Part shown: positions 37,547-49,020 of the stretch, one piece after another
Position numbering within the stretch: the first letter of the stretch is position 1
Layout: each line of letters opens with the position of its first letter
Position numbers and translations under genes: made by a program
Assembly: GCA_004764695.1 (NCBI GenBank)
Contig: SMSO01000037.1
Location: 2,487,837 to 2,551,836 of the forward strand
Origin: Schizochytrium sp. TIO01
Lineage: Eukaryota; Sar; Bigyra; Thraustochytrida; Thraustochytriidae
Direction of reading: 5' to 3'
Length of the DNA stretch: 64,000 bases
Notes under the pieces: model-generated
Seen by the model: the letters and a program-made list of their open reading frames with translations, nothing else
What the model was told of the DNA's origin: nothing
Database searches by the model: none

Positions 37547-38031
37547 TTAATTACTTCCAACGGAAAGAGGCGCGAAGCGTCATTCTGCGAGACTTTTTGC
37601 GACGACTAGGCTTCTTAAAAAGGCTTGATTCTGGACCCAAATTTACTCGGAGCTACTATTCCAATTTTTTTCATGGATGTATTTTTTTATACGTTGTGAT
37701 TTTATAACATTGAGTTTTCAAATGCTGGTTGTAGTACATAGCTCTTATCGTAACTGTAACATCCTCATATTTTGTGGGCGAGTTTGACAACAAACAGTCA
37801 TTTGTGTGCCACCATAAGCTCATAAGCACAAATAATGACTGTCTAATATTTTTTACCATCTAAAGAATAGAAAATAGAAAGCAAAATTAGTCTAAATTCC
37901 ACAACTCTGCGTGCGCTGGAAATCACGAAATTTGCAGCTTTAGAACGAAGAAAACTTACTAACTTTCTCGTCTAGCTCTACGAACACTATGAATCTCGAA
38001 TATAATTCTGTTGTAAAAAAAAAAAAATTAA

Positions 38032-38055
38032 AATATATATATATATACACACACG
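38032..38055. repeat. (TA)n(CA)n microsatellite
   Basis: A TA run followed directly by a CA run, preceded by an A-rich stretch. Confidence 0.85.
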
Positions 38056-38767
38056 GAGTAATCTAAATTCTACCGGAATTCAACCACTTGGACACTTGGG
38101 AAACTTAAAACCTTTATTCAATTTTACCATTTTTGTGTAAATAATGCTGTAGATATTATAGACCTTCGCTCCACTATACAATTATACCTTTAGCAAAAAC
38201 TATAAAACCTGAACCATGGTTGCTTTGATCACCATAGGTGATGCATAAAACATTCTTGTAGATGGCAAAAATGCGTAACAATATCGACTAACAATTCCCA
38301 AGAGCACTAAATCTATCCTGCAAAATATTTCCCTTTCTACAGAGAAGCAGAGAAGGCCTGAAAAAATGTTCAATATGTATAGCCATGCAGTTAGCGCTGT
38401 GTGTCTTGTACCCCCGAGCGGATTGCATAACATACTCTATGTGCTATTTATCTGTATCAAGATGAATACGTTTCTCATCAATTTCGTAATTAACTGCTGG
38501 ACATCTGAGCGAGCACTACGTAATATGAGCGACTCTTCATAATAGTCATGTCATAAGTGTTCTGTTCTGTTCTTTATATCAATTGACCGTTTAGGACTCT
38601 CTGGGACTGCAGGAATTACTTTGCGTGTGCTCTGCGACATTGAGACAGCTTGCGTCTTACGTCGTGACAATACTTGAGCGAGCGCAACGTAATCCTCGCT
38701 TTGGTATGCTTATTTTGTGCAGTATTGGATACAGCGCTTTGTAATTACCGGTTTAGCAGAGACGCAA

Positions 38768-41700
38768 ATGTTTGCAAGACGGGCTCTTGCCAACAGCAGT
38801 GCGACACGGTCACGCGCGGACTCAGACGCTGCGTACAGTGCGGGCCCGCTCACGCTGTCCAGTGACGAGGATGAAGACGAAGACATGAAGTCACGGTCGA
38901 GGATGGCATCGGGATCCATGTTCTCAGCAGGCAGCTTCTTTAGCGGCGATGATGAAGATGAGTTCGATGAGAGCGATGACCATTACGACGATGGGAACGG
39001 TGACGGCAAGAACTCAAGCTTGAGGCAACGCTCTACAAGCACAAAGTCTTCAAAAACCCTGCAACCTAAATTTATTGATAAGCATTCGTCGGACTCCCAC
39101 TCCATCCCGTCGTCGAAATCCTCATCGTCTTCGCTCTCTTCACACAGGACCGCCAAGACTGATGGCAACAAGAGTGATACTAGCAGCTCCAGCGAACCCG
39201 GTGATAACGATAGCGATGAAAAAGAACAGTCAAACAGTGACACAGATGATAATGAAAACCATGAGAAACAACAAGGCTCTATCGACAAGCTTGCAAGCGA
39301 GATCTGCAAAACATTACGCGAGCAAGCACGCAATGGTGATGACGTTATGCGGCTGATCAAGGTTCGCTTCGAGAGTTTAGATCGTGACCGCAAAGGCTTT
39401 ATCAATGCAGAGGAATTTCGACAACTGATCGCAGCTGTTCTTGGTGGACGAGCGATTTCTTCGGATAACGCAGCAGACCTTCTCAAGCGCTTTAAAGCTG
39501 ACACTGATAAAAATGGGCATGTATCTTATGACGAGTTTGTCAGCTTTGTATCCTTGGACCGTCATGCCATTGCAAACATGGCTAACAAGCTGCGGCGTGC
39601 TTTACATAATCTCTTGCGTAAAGATGAAACTGGTTCTGTAGCGGACCTCTTTGGGCGCTTCTGCGACGCGCGACGCAACGCAATCGGTACAACAGAATTC
39701 CAAAACATTGCGCGAGTTGTGAAGGTTGGTGCAGAGGTTCTAACTGCAGGTGAACTTGAAGGACTTATGCGATATTTAGACCGCCAAGGCAAAGGCTTCA
39801 TTGACATTTCTGATTTTCAATTATTTATCGAGGACCCAAGTAAAACAAAATCAAGATCAAAATCGGTTGGTATGGATGAAGAGGAAACGAAAGACACAGA
39901 AGAAGACGCTGCTGCAGCTCATGTCGTAGTCGATGTTCGCCTTGCAATTCATGGACAATCCAAAAAGCGCAAGGAAGAACAGGAAGCCCTACTTGCTCAG
40001 GGATACACCCGCTTAGCTTCCAACCTCAATGACCGGGGACGTGGTTACCCACTACACTTGTTTGTAAAAAGAGCTAACAGCAAGGTCTTTGCAGATGAAG
40101 ACGCCTTTCAACGAGCAAGAGTGACAGATATTGCCCTTTCACGCTCCAGCAAGGATGCCTCCATGCTTGCTCTTGGTTATCAGTGCGTTGAACCGTACAG
40201 TGTAAATGAAGGCGCATGGTTTACGCGAACTCAGTATTTGTGGATTCGCCGTAATGCTGAAGATCCACACCCAATTCTTGATATTGCTGTGACAGCTGGA
40301 CGAAAGCGTGACCTTGCCAGCAAACTTTGGACTCCACCTTTTCGTGGATACAAAAGAATAGAGGGGGATCTTAATGCAGGAAATCGCGGATCGCAAGTTT
40401 TCCTTTGGTATTTCAAAGACCAGCTAAATCAAGATGAGGGTCCGTTTGCTCAGATGGCGCGTATATGTCGCAGCAAGCTCCGTGCACTGGCCGACAAGCA
40501 AGAAATTAACCTTGATAAGCTTTGGGAACAGTATGACAAACGTGATAAAGGCTACATTCCTCGCGCGAAAGTACGCTACCTCATCACTCAGGACGTTGGA
40601 ATTAAGCTTGAGAAGACAGATTTAAGTAAAGTGCTTGACCTACTAGATGTTAATCGTGATGGTCGGATTGACCGAGACGAGTTTATGGAATTTCTTGCAT
40701 TCAACCCTGCTGAGGTAGATCGTCTCATGGTCAAAATCTATGAAGCGTTAGTTCAACGTGATCTAGCAGGGTCTAGAAGTGCTATCAAACGGTGGTTTCT
40801 TTCTTCTGCTTCAGAAAGTGGATCAGCGGCTACTGCAGAGTACAAATCCCTTGAAGATACTGCACGAAGCCATGGTCGGCGCGCATCTGCCGCTAGTAAG
40901 ATCCAGACTACTTCGAAATCACCCAAGGAGATGTCCCGTGCTCTGAAAAAGATTGGTATCAAACTCGCACCTGAGGAACTCAAGACAATTATGGGAAGGT
41001 TTGACAAAAGTGGCGATGGTCTTGTAGATGCAAAAGAGTTCGTTGACGCAATCCTCCTTTGCGCAAAACGTGTAAAGGTCACAAAGGCTCAACAAGAAGA
41101 AGAAGGTGATGCAGCTGCCAAAACCTATGTGAATGTTGAATTGGCTGCACGTAAACTTCGATCTTACGCACGCAATCTAGCTGGGCCTGATTTAGATATG
41201 AGCCGCGCCTGTGATGGCCTACTTGGGGGCGGTGATAAGGATCGACTTACACGCGACCGTGTCCGAGAAATACTGCAAAGTGAACTTAAACTAGATTTGT
41301 CAGACAAGGAAATAGCGATGCTTCTCTTACGCACAGGAACTTCAAGAACAAAAGTAACAGACTTTTGCACATGCTCAACGTACCTAGATGCAGTTTTGAA
41401 CCGTGTTGTCGATGCTGCTCTCAATGTAGAAATCCATCGATTTTTTAGGCAACTTGATAGCGCTGGACAAGGCCGTCTATCGCGTGTTGATTTCGCCAAC
41501 GGCTTGAAGAACTTGGAGCTAGATGGACAACACATCCAGCTGAGTCCAAAGGAGGTCAATCAAATTGTACAACGATTTGATCAAGATGGCGATGGCTTTG
41601 TAGACCTCGATGAATTTCTCCAGTTTATTCAAAGCGCTGAGCGTGCTCGTCGGGCAGCTCGTGATGCTCTATTGGATGAAGAGGAACGTAAACTTGACGA

Positions 41701-44700
41701 TGCACGTGTAGTCTACGTATTCTCTGCCTTACGCAAACTGCATGTTGCAAGCATGCACTCTGTCGATCAGCTATTCGCCAAATTTTGTGATAACCCAGAT
41801 CGTCAAACTTTTTCACTTGACGGGCTGGAGCGTGGCTTGCAACGTCTTGGACTAGTTCCCCAAGAGGTCCAGCTTTCAGCTGCGCAGTTTCAACAAGTCT
41901 TCCGTAGGCTTGATCTTGCCGGCATTGGGGTAGTTAACAAGCGACAGTTTGAGCGATTCCTCACACGACGACAACAAGGCAATAAGAGTGGAGGAGCTGA
42001 CCTCATGTCCCCCCAAGTGCCACTTTCAAGGCGTCTTCGTTCGACGCTAAAACCAGTAGTGCGATCAGCTGAAGCCACGTTTCATGAGATCGATATCCGC
42101 GGTACAGGGAGAGTATTAGCAAAGGCATTTATTCAAGTGTTGCAAGGGTTAGAGATTCCATCTCGGGATGCTCAAACTTTAGCCAAAGCGTTTCCCTCAG
42201 AGAATGCAACTGATGCAGTAGACTATGAGGCCTTCTTTGCATGGACAGATCAGCGTCATCAATCCCCAAATGGCCGCAAACGATCCCCCAGATCAAGCCC
42301 AACCTCTGGGGATGATTACGCCAGTTCTTTTGATCGTGGCGAGGCTTCAGAGTCCCGAGCGGTGCGCCTACTGCGTCGAGGATTTGGGTCAAAGGCACGC
42401 TTAATGGCAGCGCTGAAATCATACAGTGAGGGTTCCGATGGACGTCTTTCACGAAATAGTGTTAATGAAATGCTAGATGATGCCGGGCTGGGTAGATTGT
42501 CTTATAGAGATTGGCATGAACTTGGAGCTTCTTCGGCACGAGAGTTATGTGCAGAGGTGTTTTCAACGCGTCGAGGTGGAAGGTCTCCTCGACGCCATCG
42601 CGGTCGCCATTCACGGAGGTCACCACATTCAGCTTCATATTACAGCTCAAGCGAAGATGACAAAGGTGATGCTGGGGATTTAGGCAATAACGAGGATGAC
42701 GAAGAGGACGATGAAGAAGCAAACTTGCTGGCAGAAGCATCCTTAGCCCGAGATTACGTAGCACGATGTTTGCGTGAAGCAATGCGAAAAGAAAACTTCT
42801 CGTGGGAGCCTGCTGTAAGGTTGTTTGATCATGACGGCTCCGGCGCAATTCGACTTCGAGACATGTCTCGTGTTTTGCGTTCAATTGGATGCCGACTTCC
42901 ACTCACTAAATTACGAAGCGTAGCGCACGTCCTTGCAGCAGTGCGTGATGGCGGCCAACGTGTCAACTACGAGCACTTTTTCGCGCGGATTTTGGAATCA
43001 GCAAGCGAGGCTGCGAATGGAGGTAGTCCCTTGCATCGCGGACGGACACTTGGAGAGTCTCATGAAGTTGTCCCATCATTTGCACAAGTCGAAGCAAAGA
43101 TTCGTAACGCCTTGCGCGCCGAAGGCTTCGCAGAGGGCTTAGATTTGGACGACGAGTTAGCTCGGCTTGATCGGAATGGAAACGGACGCGTGTCAGCCGT
43201 AGAGCTGGCAAGAGCCCTACCACGACTCCTGGGTGGCGTAGAACTTTCTCCTGGGGAGCTCCAGGCAATTATTGATCAGTACGATCATAATGAAAATGGA
43301 CAGATCGAGCTTGCCGAGTTCAGTGAGCTGATTGAGCTAAAGGACGCCGACATTGACGAACTCGTGGTACGTGTGAAAGAGGAACTCCGTAAGCAAGCAC
43401 GCTTAGGCACGCAACTCATTGAGCACTTTGAACAGTATGATGTGCATGGAGATGGCCAATTGAGCCGACGTGAGTTTCGTAAATGTTTAGACCAACTCTT
43501 ACCGCCAGGTCGCCGACTAGGGAACCGCGAGGTTCGTCGACTGATGGATCGCTTTGATCAAGGTCATCATGGTCGCGTAAATTACCAGGCGTTTTGCGAG
43601 ATTTGCAACCCAACAGAAATCGAGATGCTAGCGTTAGAAGCCAAAGTGCGCGAAAAGGTTCGCGGCATCGCGCGGCAATCTCAATCAGATCCCGTTGATT
43701 TGAGGCGTGCATTCAAGCTTTTTGATGCAAGCGGGAATGGGAAAATCTCGCGTCGCGAGTTTAAACAAGCATGTGATCGACTTGGATTATCATTGTCAGA
43801 GGATGAATTAGAGCTATTGCTCAAGCGATTCGACACTAACGGAAACGGCACAGTGGACTATTTTGAGTTCTGCCGTTTCATTGAGTATGATGGTGCCGAG
43901 GTGGAAGACCTTGTCGTACGTGCTGGGCGCCACCTAGACAATCTGCAGCGTGAGCAGCGGGATGTTGTGCAGGCGTTTGCTATTCTCGAAGGCCGGCGGC
44001 GCCCCGTAGGTATTTTGCCTCGTCACGGATTTTACCGTGGCTGCCGCGATCTTCACATGCCATTTTCGGATGCAGAAATCTCGGCGCTTGCTGATCTTTA
44101 TTCAGATAGTGGCAGTGTCAAATATCGTGACTTTGTGCTTTCAAGTCTCGCTCGTGCTGGCGCAAGATACCTTGGTGCTCTCGCATCATCTGTCAATGGC
44201 GCCTCGGGATTCCCATTCGCAGTGGATGCTCCGTCAGCTGTAGCGCCAAACTCCACAAACGCAGACCATGTTTGGAACCCAAGTTCTGTGCAAGCATGGC
44301 TGTCCTCACAAGCTACGCTTGACCAAAAGCGCAAGTTCGAGCATTTACATCAAGCAATGGCTCGCACATATATGCCCCCAGGTGCACACCCAAACAGTGC
44401 GTCTCTTGGTCCGCTCCACAGTATGTCCCAGGTCAGCAGTGACCTTAGTGATGAGGAAAATCTTGGGCAAGCTTCACAGCGCCACTCTCAAAATCGTCGG
44501 CAGCAGAATCATCGCCATGGCGAGGCTCCTCGGCACGTCAAGGGGACAATTCACAACACCCCTGCGTTTGCGGTACCAAAGGATCGTTGGGATTGCCCTG
44601 TTTGTTTTTATAAGCAAGCTCGTGGTGGTCGTCTAACTTGTGAGATGTGTGATAGTCCGTGTCCTACTCCACAGACTACACAAGGTGGACATTGGCCGCA

Positions 44701-45034
44701 CGTGAAACCTATTTTCGACGAGGCGTACAAGCATCTAGGTTCTGTGCCAGCAGGTGTTAGCCTCGCAGTGGTGCCTGCACTAGATTTAGGTCAGGCGACA
44801 ACCTCTAAAGCCTCAACTTCGAGGCAGCCTAAGAAGGCCCCCATTTGGCACCTTGCTTCAAGTATAGACTCACCGCGTAGCTTTGGGGATGAGGATGGGG
44901 AAAGTGCTCGGGAGAGTGGCGGTCGGCACCGTCGGAGTCCACGGAGTTCTCCACGCTCTCGTGGGTCGGACTCTCGCTCCAGATCTCCTCGCACTGCTGC
45001 CTCCAACTCGCCAAGATCTTCTCGATATTACTGA
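38768..45034 (+). CDS. Giant multi-EF-hand protein with MABP-like region and RanBP2 zinc finger
   Basis: 2088 residues from the first ATG at 38768 in one exon; the frame is open further up to a GTG at 38717, so a 5' exon is possible. Order: an acidic, serine-rich N-terminus (1-190); EF-hands from about 205, the first two with canonical loops (DRDRKGFINAEE, DTDKNGHVSYDE); a region at about 385-551 with two MABP-like beta repeats (GYTRLASNLN and GYKRIEGDLN, each followed by a hydrophobic strand); then further EF-hands to about 1700. About 18 EF-hand-like units can be counted, about ten with intact calcium-binding positions and the rest degenerate. Near 1941-1968 lies a RanBP2-type zinc finger (W, then Cys pairs in WDCPVC and CEMC). 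The end is arginine/serine-rich. Likely a calcium sensor or scaffold; MABP regions bind membranes and RanBP2 fingers bind ubiquitin or RNA. Specific function is unknown. Confidence 0.85.
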   Translation: MFARRALANSSATRSRADSDAAYSAGPLTLSSDEDEDEDMKSRSRMASGSMFSAGSFFSGDDEDEFDESDDHYDDGNGDGKNSSLRQRSTSTKSSKTLQPKFIDKHSSDSHSIPSSKSSSSSLSSHRTAKTDGNKSDTSSSSEPGDNDSDEKEQSNSDTDDNENHEKQQGSIDKLASEICKTLREQARNGDDVMRLIKVRFESLDRDRKGFINAEEFRQLIAAVLGGRAISSDNAADLLKRFKADTDKNGHVSYDEFVSFVSLDRHAIANMANKLRRALHNLLRKDETGSVADLFGRFCDARRNAIGTTEFQNIARVVKVGAEVLTAGELEGLMRYLDRQGKGFIDISDFQLFIEDPSKTKSRSKSVGMDEEETKDTEEDAAAAHVVVDVRLAIHGQSKKRKEEQEALLAQGYTRLASNLNDRGRGYPLHLFVKRANSKVFADEDAFQRARVTDIALSRSSKDASMLALGYQCVEPYSVNEGAWFTRTQYLWIRRNAEDPHPILDIAVTAGRKRDLASKLWTPPFRGYKRIEGDLNAGNRGSQVFLWYFKDQLNQDEGPFAQMARICRSKLRALADKQEINLDKLWEQYDKRDKGYIPRAKVRYLITQDVGIKLEKTDLSKVLDLLDVNRDGRIDRDEFMEFLAFNPAEVDRLMVKIYEALVQRDLAGSRSAIKRWFLSSASESGSAATAEYKSLEDTARSHGRRASAASKIQTTSKSPKEMSRALKKIGIKLAPEELKTIMGRFDKSGDGLVDAKEFVDAILLCAKRVKVTKAQQEEEGDAAAKTYVNVELAARKLRSYARNLAGPDLDMSRACDGLLGGGDKDRLTRDRVREILQSELKLDLSDKEIAMLLLRTGTSRTKVTDFCTCSTYLDAVLNRVVDAALNVEIHRFFRQLDSAGQGRLSRVDFANGLKNLELDGQHIQLSPKEVNQIVQRFDQDGDGFVDLDEFLQFIQSAERARRAARDALLDEEERKLDDARVVYVFSALRKLHVASMHSVDQLFAKFCDNPDRQTFSLDGLERGLQRLGLVPQEVQLSAAQFQQVFRRLDLAGIGVVNKRQFERFLTRRQQGNKSGGADLMSPQVPLSRRLRSTLKPVVRSAEATFHEIDIRGTGRVLAKAFIQVLQGLEIPSRDAQTLAKAFPSENATDAVDYEAFFAWTDQRHQSPNGRKRSPRSSPTSGDDYASSFDRGEASESRAVRLLRRGFGSKARLMAALKSYSEGSDGRLSRNSVNEMLDDAGLGRLSYRDWHELGASSARELCAEVFSTRRGGRSPRRHRGRHSRRSPHSASYYSSSEDDKGDAGDLGNNEDDEEDDEEANLLAEASLARDYVARCLREAMRKENFSWEPAVRLFDHDGSGAIRLRDMSRVLRSIGCRLPLTKLRSVAHVLAAVRDGGQRVNYEHFFARILESASEAANGGSPLHRGRTLGESHEVVPSFAQVEAKIRNALRAEGFAEGLDLDDELARLDRNGNGRVSAVELARALPRLLGGVELSPGELQAIIDQYDHNENGQIELAEFSELIELKDADIDELVVRVKEELRKQARLGTQLIEHFEQYDVHGDGQLSRREFRKCLDQLLPPGRRLGNREVRRLMDRFDQGHHGRVNYQAFCEICNPTEIEMLALEAKVREKVRGIARQSQSDPVDLRRAFKLFDASGNGKISRREFKQACDRLGLSLSEDELELLLKRFDTNGNGTVDYFEFCRFIEYDGAEVEDLVVRAGRHLDNLQREQRDVVQAFAILEGRRRPVGILPRHGFYRGCRDLHMPFSDAEISALADLYSDSGSVKYRDFVLSSLARAGARYLGALASSVNGASGFPFAVDAPSAVAPNSTNADHVWNPSSVQAWLSSQATLDQKRKFEHLHQAMARTYMPPGAHPNSASLGPLHSMSQVSSDLSDEENLGQASQRHSQNRRQQNHRHGEAPRHVKGTIHNTPAFAVPKDRWDCPVCFYKQARGGRLTCEMCDSPCPTPQTTQGGHWPHVKPIFDEAYKHLGSVPAGVSLAVVPALDLGQATTSKASTSRQPKKAPIWHLASSIDSPRSFGDEDGESARESGGRHRRSPRSSPRSRGSDSRSRSPRTAASNSPRSSRYY

Positions 45035-45124
45035 GCCACTGCTGCCTCCAACTCGCCAAGATCTTCTCGATATTACTGAGCCACTGCTGCCTCCAATTCG
45101 CCAAGACCTTCTCGATACTACTGA
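44993..45124 (+). repeat. 45 bp tandem repeat across the stop codon
   Basis: About three copies of a 45 bp (15 codon) unit, starting at 44993, 45038 and 45083. Copy 1 encodes the last residues and the TGA of the giant EF-hand gene, so copies 2 and 3 lie just after the stop but stay in the same frame. Each copy ends with SRYY and a TGA; the third differs at a few bases. Confidence 0.9.
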
Positions 45125-47940
45125 TTGTGAGCCAATATTTGTATCTATCCTTTCATGAGATAAACATAGATCTGTTTTTTGTTTTTGTTTTTTGCTTTAT
45201 TTTTCTCCCTAGCTTTGTTCGAAATCACCGCGACCTAAAAAGGAAAGAAAGCAAGCACAAGAAGAAACGTAAATTCCTTAATTTAAAAAAGCTTATGCAT
45301 TCCCGTTTTGTATCACTATTGACAAGAGTCAGCAACACCCCGAAAAAGTCAGCATCAGCACAAAAATGCAAGATCTTTTCTGTCAGCAACCGGTCCCATT
45401 TGCAGAAAGTATTTTACCTGGCTGATACCACTGCACACAATCTCTTGCGTTCCAGCCTGCTCCTGCAACTTTGAGAACAGGAAAAACCAATTAAAAACCT
45501 TGACAAAGGCTTTGCCAATTTAAGATCAAACTTAAGCTCGATCGGACCGTTCTTTCACATTCCTTCCTCGGGCAAAAGAACCAAATCCATCGCCGTTTCG
45601 GTCAAGAAAAGTACCAAGAGCTACGACAAGGCGTTACTCTGATCATGATGATTCAGACACTAGAGCTCTTGCCGCGTTCTGAACTCTGGGATTCAATTTA
45701 CATGTTCCGGGTCTATTACTGGCCACAAAGGTCCAGTTATGACAACTGCTCGGGAGAGTTAAGTCAGCGTCATTTCTGCTCCACCATATATCAGAAATGA
45801 ATTTCCTTAAGCTGCCTGGGATTTCTGGGTTTCCATTAGGAGATGTTTTCAATGACAGAGGAGTTTACGTTGAGATGAGGGCTTAAAGATAGCATTGTTT
45901 CACCCATTAGCACTATTCGGCAAATCTCCATCTCTCCCACAAATACCCTGAATTAGCTTTTCTGAAACGCATTCCGGTCTCAGCATGGGTTTCCCCGTAG
46001 GTTTTGCTTTCTTTGGTCGTTGAAATGGCACGGAGTTCAATTTATTGAGTTCCAATCAAAATTGGGACAGGAACAAGTCTCTTGGCAGTCCATCCACGTG
46101 GCTTAAACTTCAAGTTCAAGTGTATTAGTGCGGCTGCTCTAAAGAGGATAGGTAGGTAGAGTATCTAGGTACCTACCACAAGAGCTAAATCCGAGTGTCT
46201 TGGTGCAAGCTAGGTTCAGCAAAGCCTCATTCCGCACTTCGTTCTTTTTACTCGACACTTAAAAAAAAAAAACAGAATGCGCTTTGCTGTTTTTGTGTCC
46301 CTTTTCATATGCGCCGTAAGACCTTCTGTAGTCTACAACCTCATGCAACCCCGGTGTATTATGATGAGAGCAGGTTTGTGTCATTAGTTGTTATCGATTT
46401 TAAAGAGCGAGACGATAGCCTTAAAAAAATTAAAAAAAAAAATAAAACTAAAAAGGACTGATCGTCCCAAATAATAATCACCCGTCGAGTCCCAGCTGCG
46501 AGAGTGTTTACGATCATCACCTTGCGATAAGTACCCGCCACCGTTCTTTCGATAACAGTTGATCTGAACACGTTTACCTACTGGTTTGTTACTGCCTCCT
46601 GAAAGTAAAAGTTCGGGCACTTTGACTAAAGAATTGGTTAGACTTGGCAATCATTTTGCCTCCTGAATCTTTGAACTCTTCATTCAGCCTGCCCAAGGAG
46701 CTTGCAGGACGGAGCAAACTAAGCCGAAGCGAACGAATTGCAATGTACCAGCATTGTTCCTCGCCTTCTCCTCTGCAAACCAGAGCTTAATTGCTACTCA
46801 ATGGTTGCTTGTCTTCTATTCCTATGTAAATATAAATGACTGATAGATAGGTAGGTAGGTATCTATAGATTGATTGATTGCGGCAGCTTGTAATTCTAGC
46901 TAGTATCCTGCCTCTGGTTTGTGCACCCTCATTGCCGCCTGCGAAGTTGTGCTCTCTCGTGCAGTTTTGGGTGGCTAGCGCTGACTCTACTGGCAACCTA
47001 CCAAACGTCGTTCCAAAGCTCGCCTGCCCGACAGTTTCCTGCGGCCAAGGCTGCTGCTGGTCCGCAGCAAGGCTGGTCTCACTCTCTGATGCGAAGATGC
47101 TGATTCCGCAAGCTTGTCTTTACGAAGGCTCCACTCGAGGGAGCGGAACCTGGAGCGATAGATAGTTGCCGGCTGTCAGGAGTCAGTCAGTTGGGCTGAC
47201 ACGGGCTTTCGGTTAAAGATCGAGCGAGCGAGCATGCCGAGGACCGGGTAGAGTCGAGGATTTGTAAATAAGATCTCTTTCATCCTTCTTCTCTGTCTCG
47301 AAGAAAAACGAAGCCTCAATTCCTCCCCCCCCCAGAAAAAACAAAAATAAAAGAAAATAAAAGGAACCTCATGAAAACTTTTCTTCAAAAGTTAATCCTG
47401 AAAAAAATAAAATAATAAAAATAAAACTAAGGATTCAAGTCGAAAAATCGTTGAAAACTCTATAAAACTCTTAATTTTTATAAAAAACAAGCAGAATACT
47501 TTAAAAACTTTGATCATCGCAAACCTACTACGAAAATAAAATCAAACAAGAACATCACGGAAAACTTAGTTTACTCTCTCAAACGACAACCAAACAATGC
47601 CATTCTCCATCCCTTCTTCACCTTCACCTCCCCCCCCCCCTCTCTCTCCATCAATGCTCTCAAGTCTGAGACAGACCCCTTCCTCCATTCCATTCCTTCT
47701 CTGACAGAACCCAAGAACTGAACGCCCAATCATCCCTTCCGCACACATACAGATACATTACGACAACAAAAGTTGACTTAGGAATCTCTGGTCTCCATAG
47801 TCGACGATTTCCAAGATACCCGCACAGCCATCGTCTCCAAAACGTCTCGTTTACCGAGCACTGCATCCTCTCGAGACGGCATCGCGACCCGACCTAGCTC
47901 AGTGCTTCAAAAGCCTCGTTTTGCTGAGCTTAGCGAAGAA

Positions 47941-47968
<28 letters not shown>
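47941..47968. repeat. (TC)n dinucleotide microsatellite
   Basis: About 14 uninterrupted TC units. Confidence 0.9.
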
Positions 47969-47971
<3 letters not shown>

Positions 47972-48189
47972 CAGTATCGTTCATCGTGGCAGACCATTAT
48001 TAAAACCGCTGCGAACTTTAGTTGGAGTGTTCCGTAAAGGATCGCGGCGCTGACTCTTCTCTCAGAGCTCTCGCTGCAAAGCTTGCTGCTGTTTGCTTAA
48101 TTTACTAATCAGCTGATTGCCGGCCGCGCCCTGCCAGGCTACCCCGCGCGTCTTCAGGCTGAGCCACGGATCACGCATCGCCCAACGAT

Positions 48190-48210
48190 TGCCTGCCTGC
48201 CTGCCTGCCT
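48190..48210. repeat. (TGCC)n microsatellite
   Basis: About five TGCC units. Confidence 0.85.
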
Positions 48211-49020
48211 TCGAAGGACTTGACTTGAGTTGCATTGCATTGGTCGCTTTGCAAGTCCAGCAGCGTCCAATTCGCGGGCTCAGCGAAGCCGAGTGACTCT
48301 GGCGCCATCTTCGTGCCAGCTAGTAGTCACCTACTGGCTGGATAGTAGCTGGGCTTCCTTCCTTCTCCTAGGATGGGTAGTACCTAGGGGCTTAGGAAAC
48401 CAGCTACCTGGACGGCTAGGAGTCGCTCTTTCTGCGCAACGCAAATTTAGCCTCTGTGCACACCCTACGTGCAGTCCTTGGGACTGCATTGCGGCTGCTG
48501 TTTAATTCTGAGCGCAAGCTGCAACAGCACAGCCTAAACAGCGTTGCTCCAGCCTGAAAAGGTGGCTTTGGAAACATGGTTGAGGCCCTGTCGAACATTG
48601 TGAGCATCGGCAAAGAAAGAAGAAGAAGAAGAAGCAAAGGAGGCCCTGACTGTCATTTATTTGCACATGCGCTGCACATATCCAAAACACTAGCATACCT
48701 ACTACTGCATATTTGGTAGACATTAGAAGGGGCTGTCTGCTTGGGATTAGGCACGGATAGAGATAGATACGCATCTTTCGGCGCATACCGTTGCAAAAAG
48801 CACCTGGCGGGCGTGAAATTAAAATTGATGTTGTTCATCAGGTATCTTCGGCCTCGTGCCGGCTCGGCTAGAGGACCATGATGGGAAGGACCTTCAAAGC
48901 AGGATCACTCTCAACTCAAATTCCCCAAGTTGCCATTTAAAGACCCACGACTTGCTAGCTGACTTCATGATATGGAACTTCCAAAGAAAGTAAAAAAAGT
49001 CATCGCTGAGAATATGCATA

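Larger units (their letters stand above)
23419..38767. other. 15 kb gene desert rich in simple repeats
   Basis: No coding region with family motifs or credible composition was seen on either strand. Frames longer than 100 codons in this stretch run through pyrimidine- or purine-rich sequence and give low-complexity products. The stretch contains most of the microsatellites and polypurine/polypyrimidine tracts listed separately. Spliced genes of unknown type or non-coding RNAs cannot be excluded. Confidence 0.55.
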
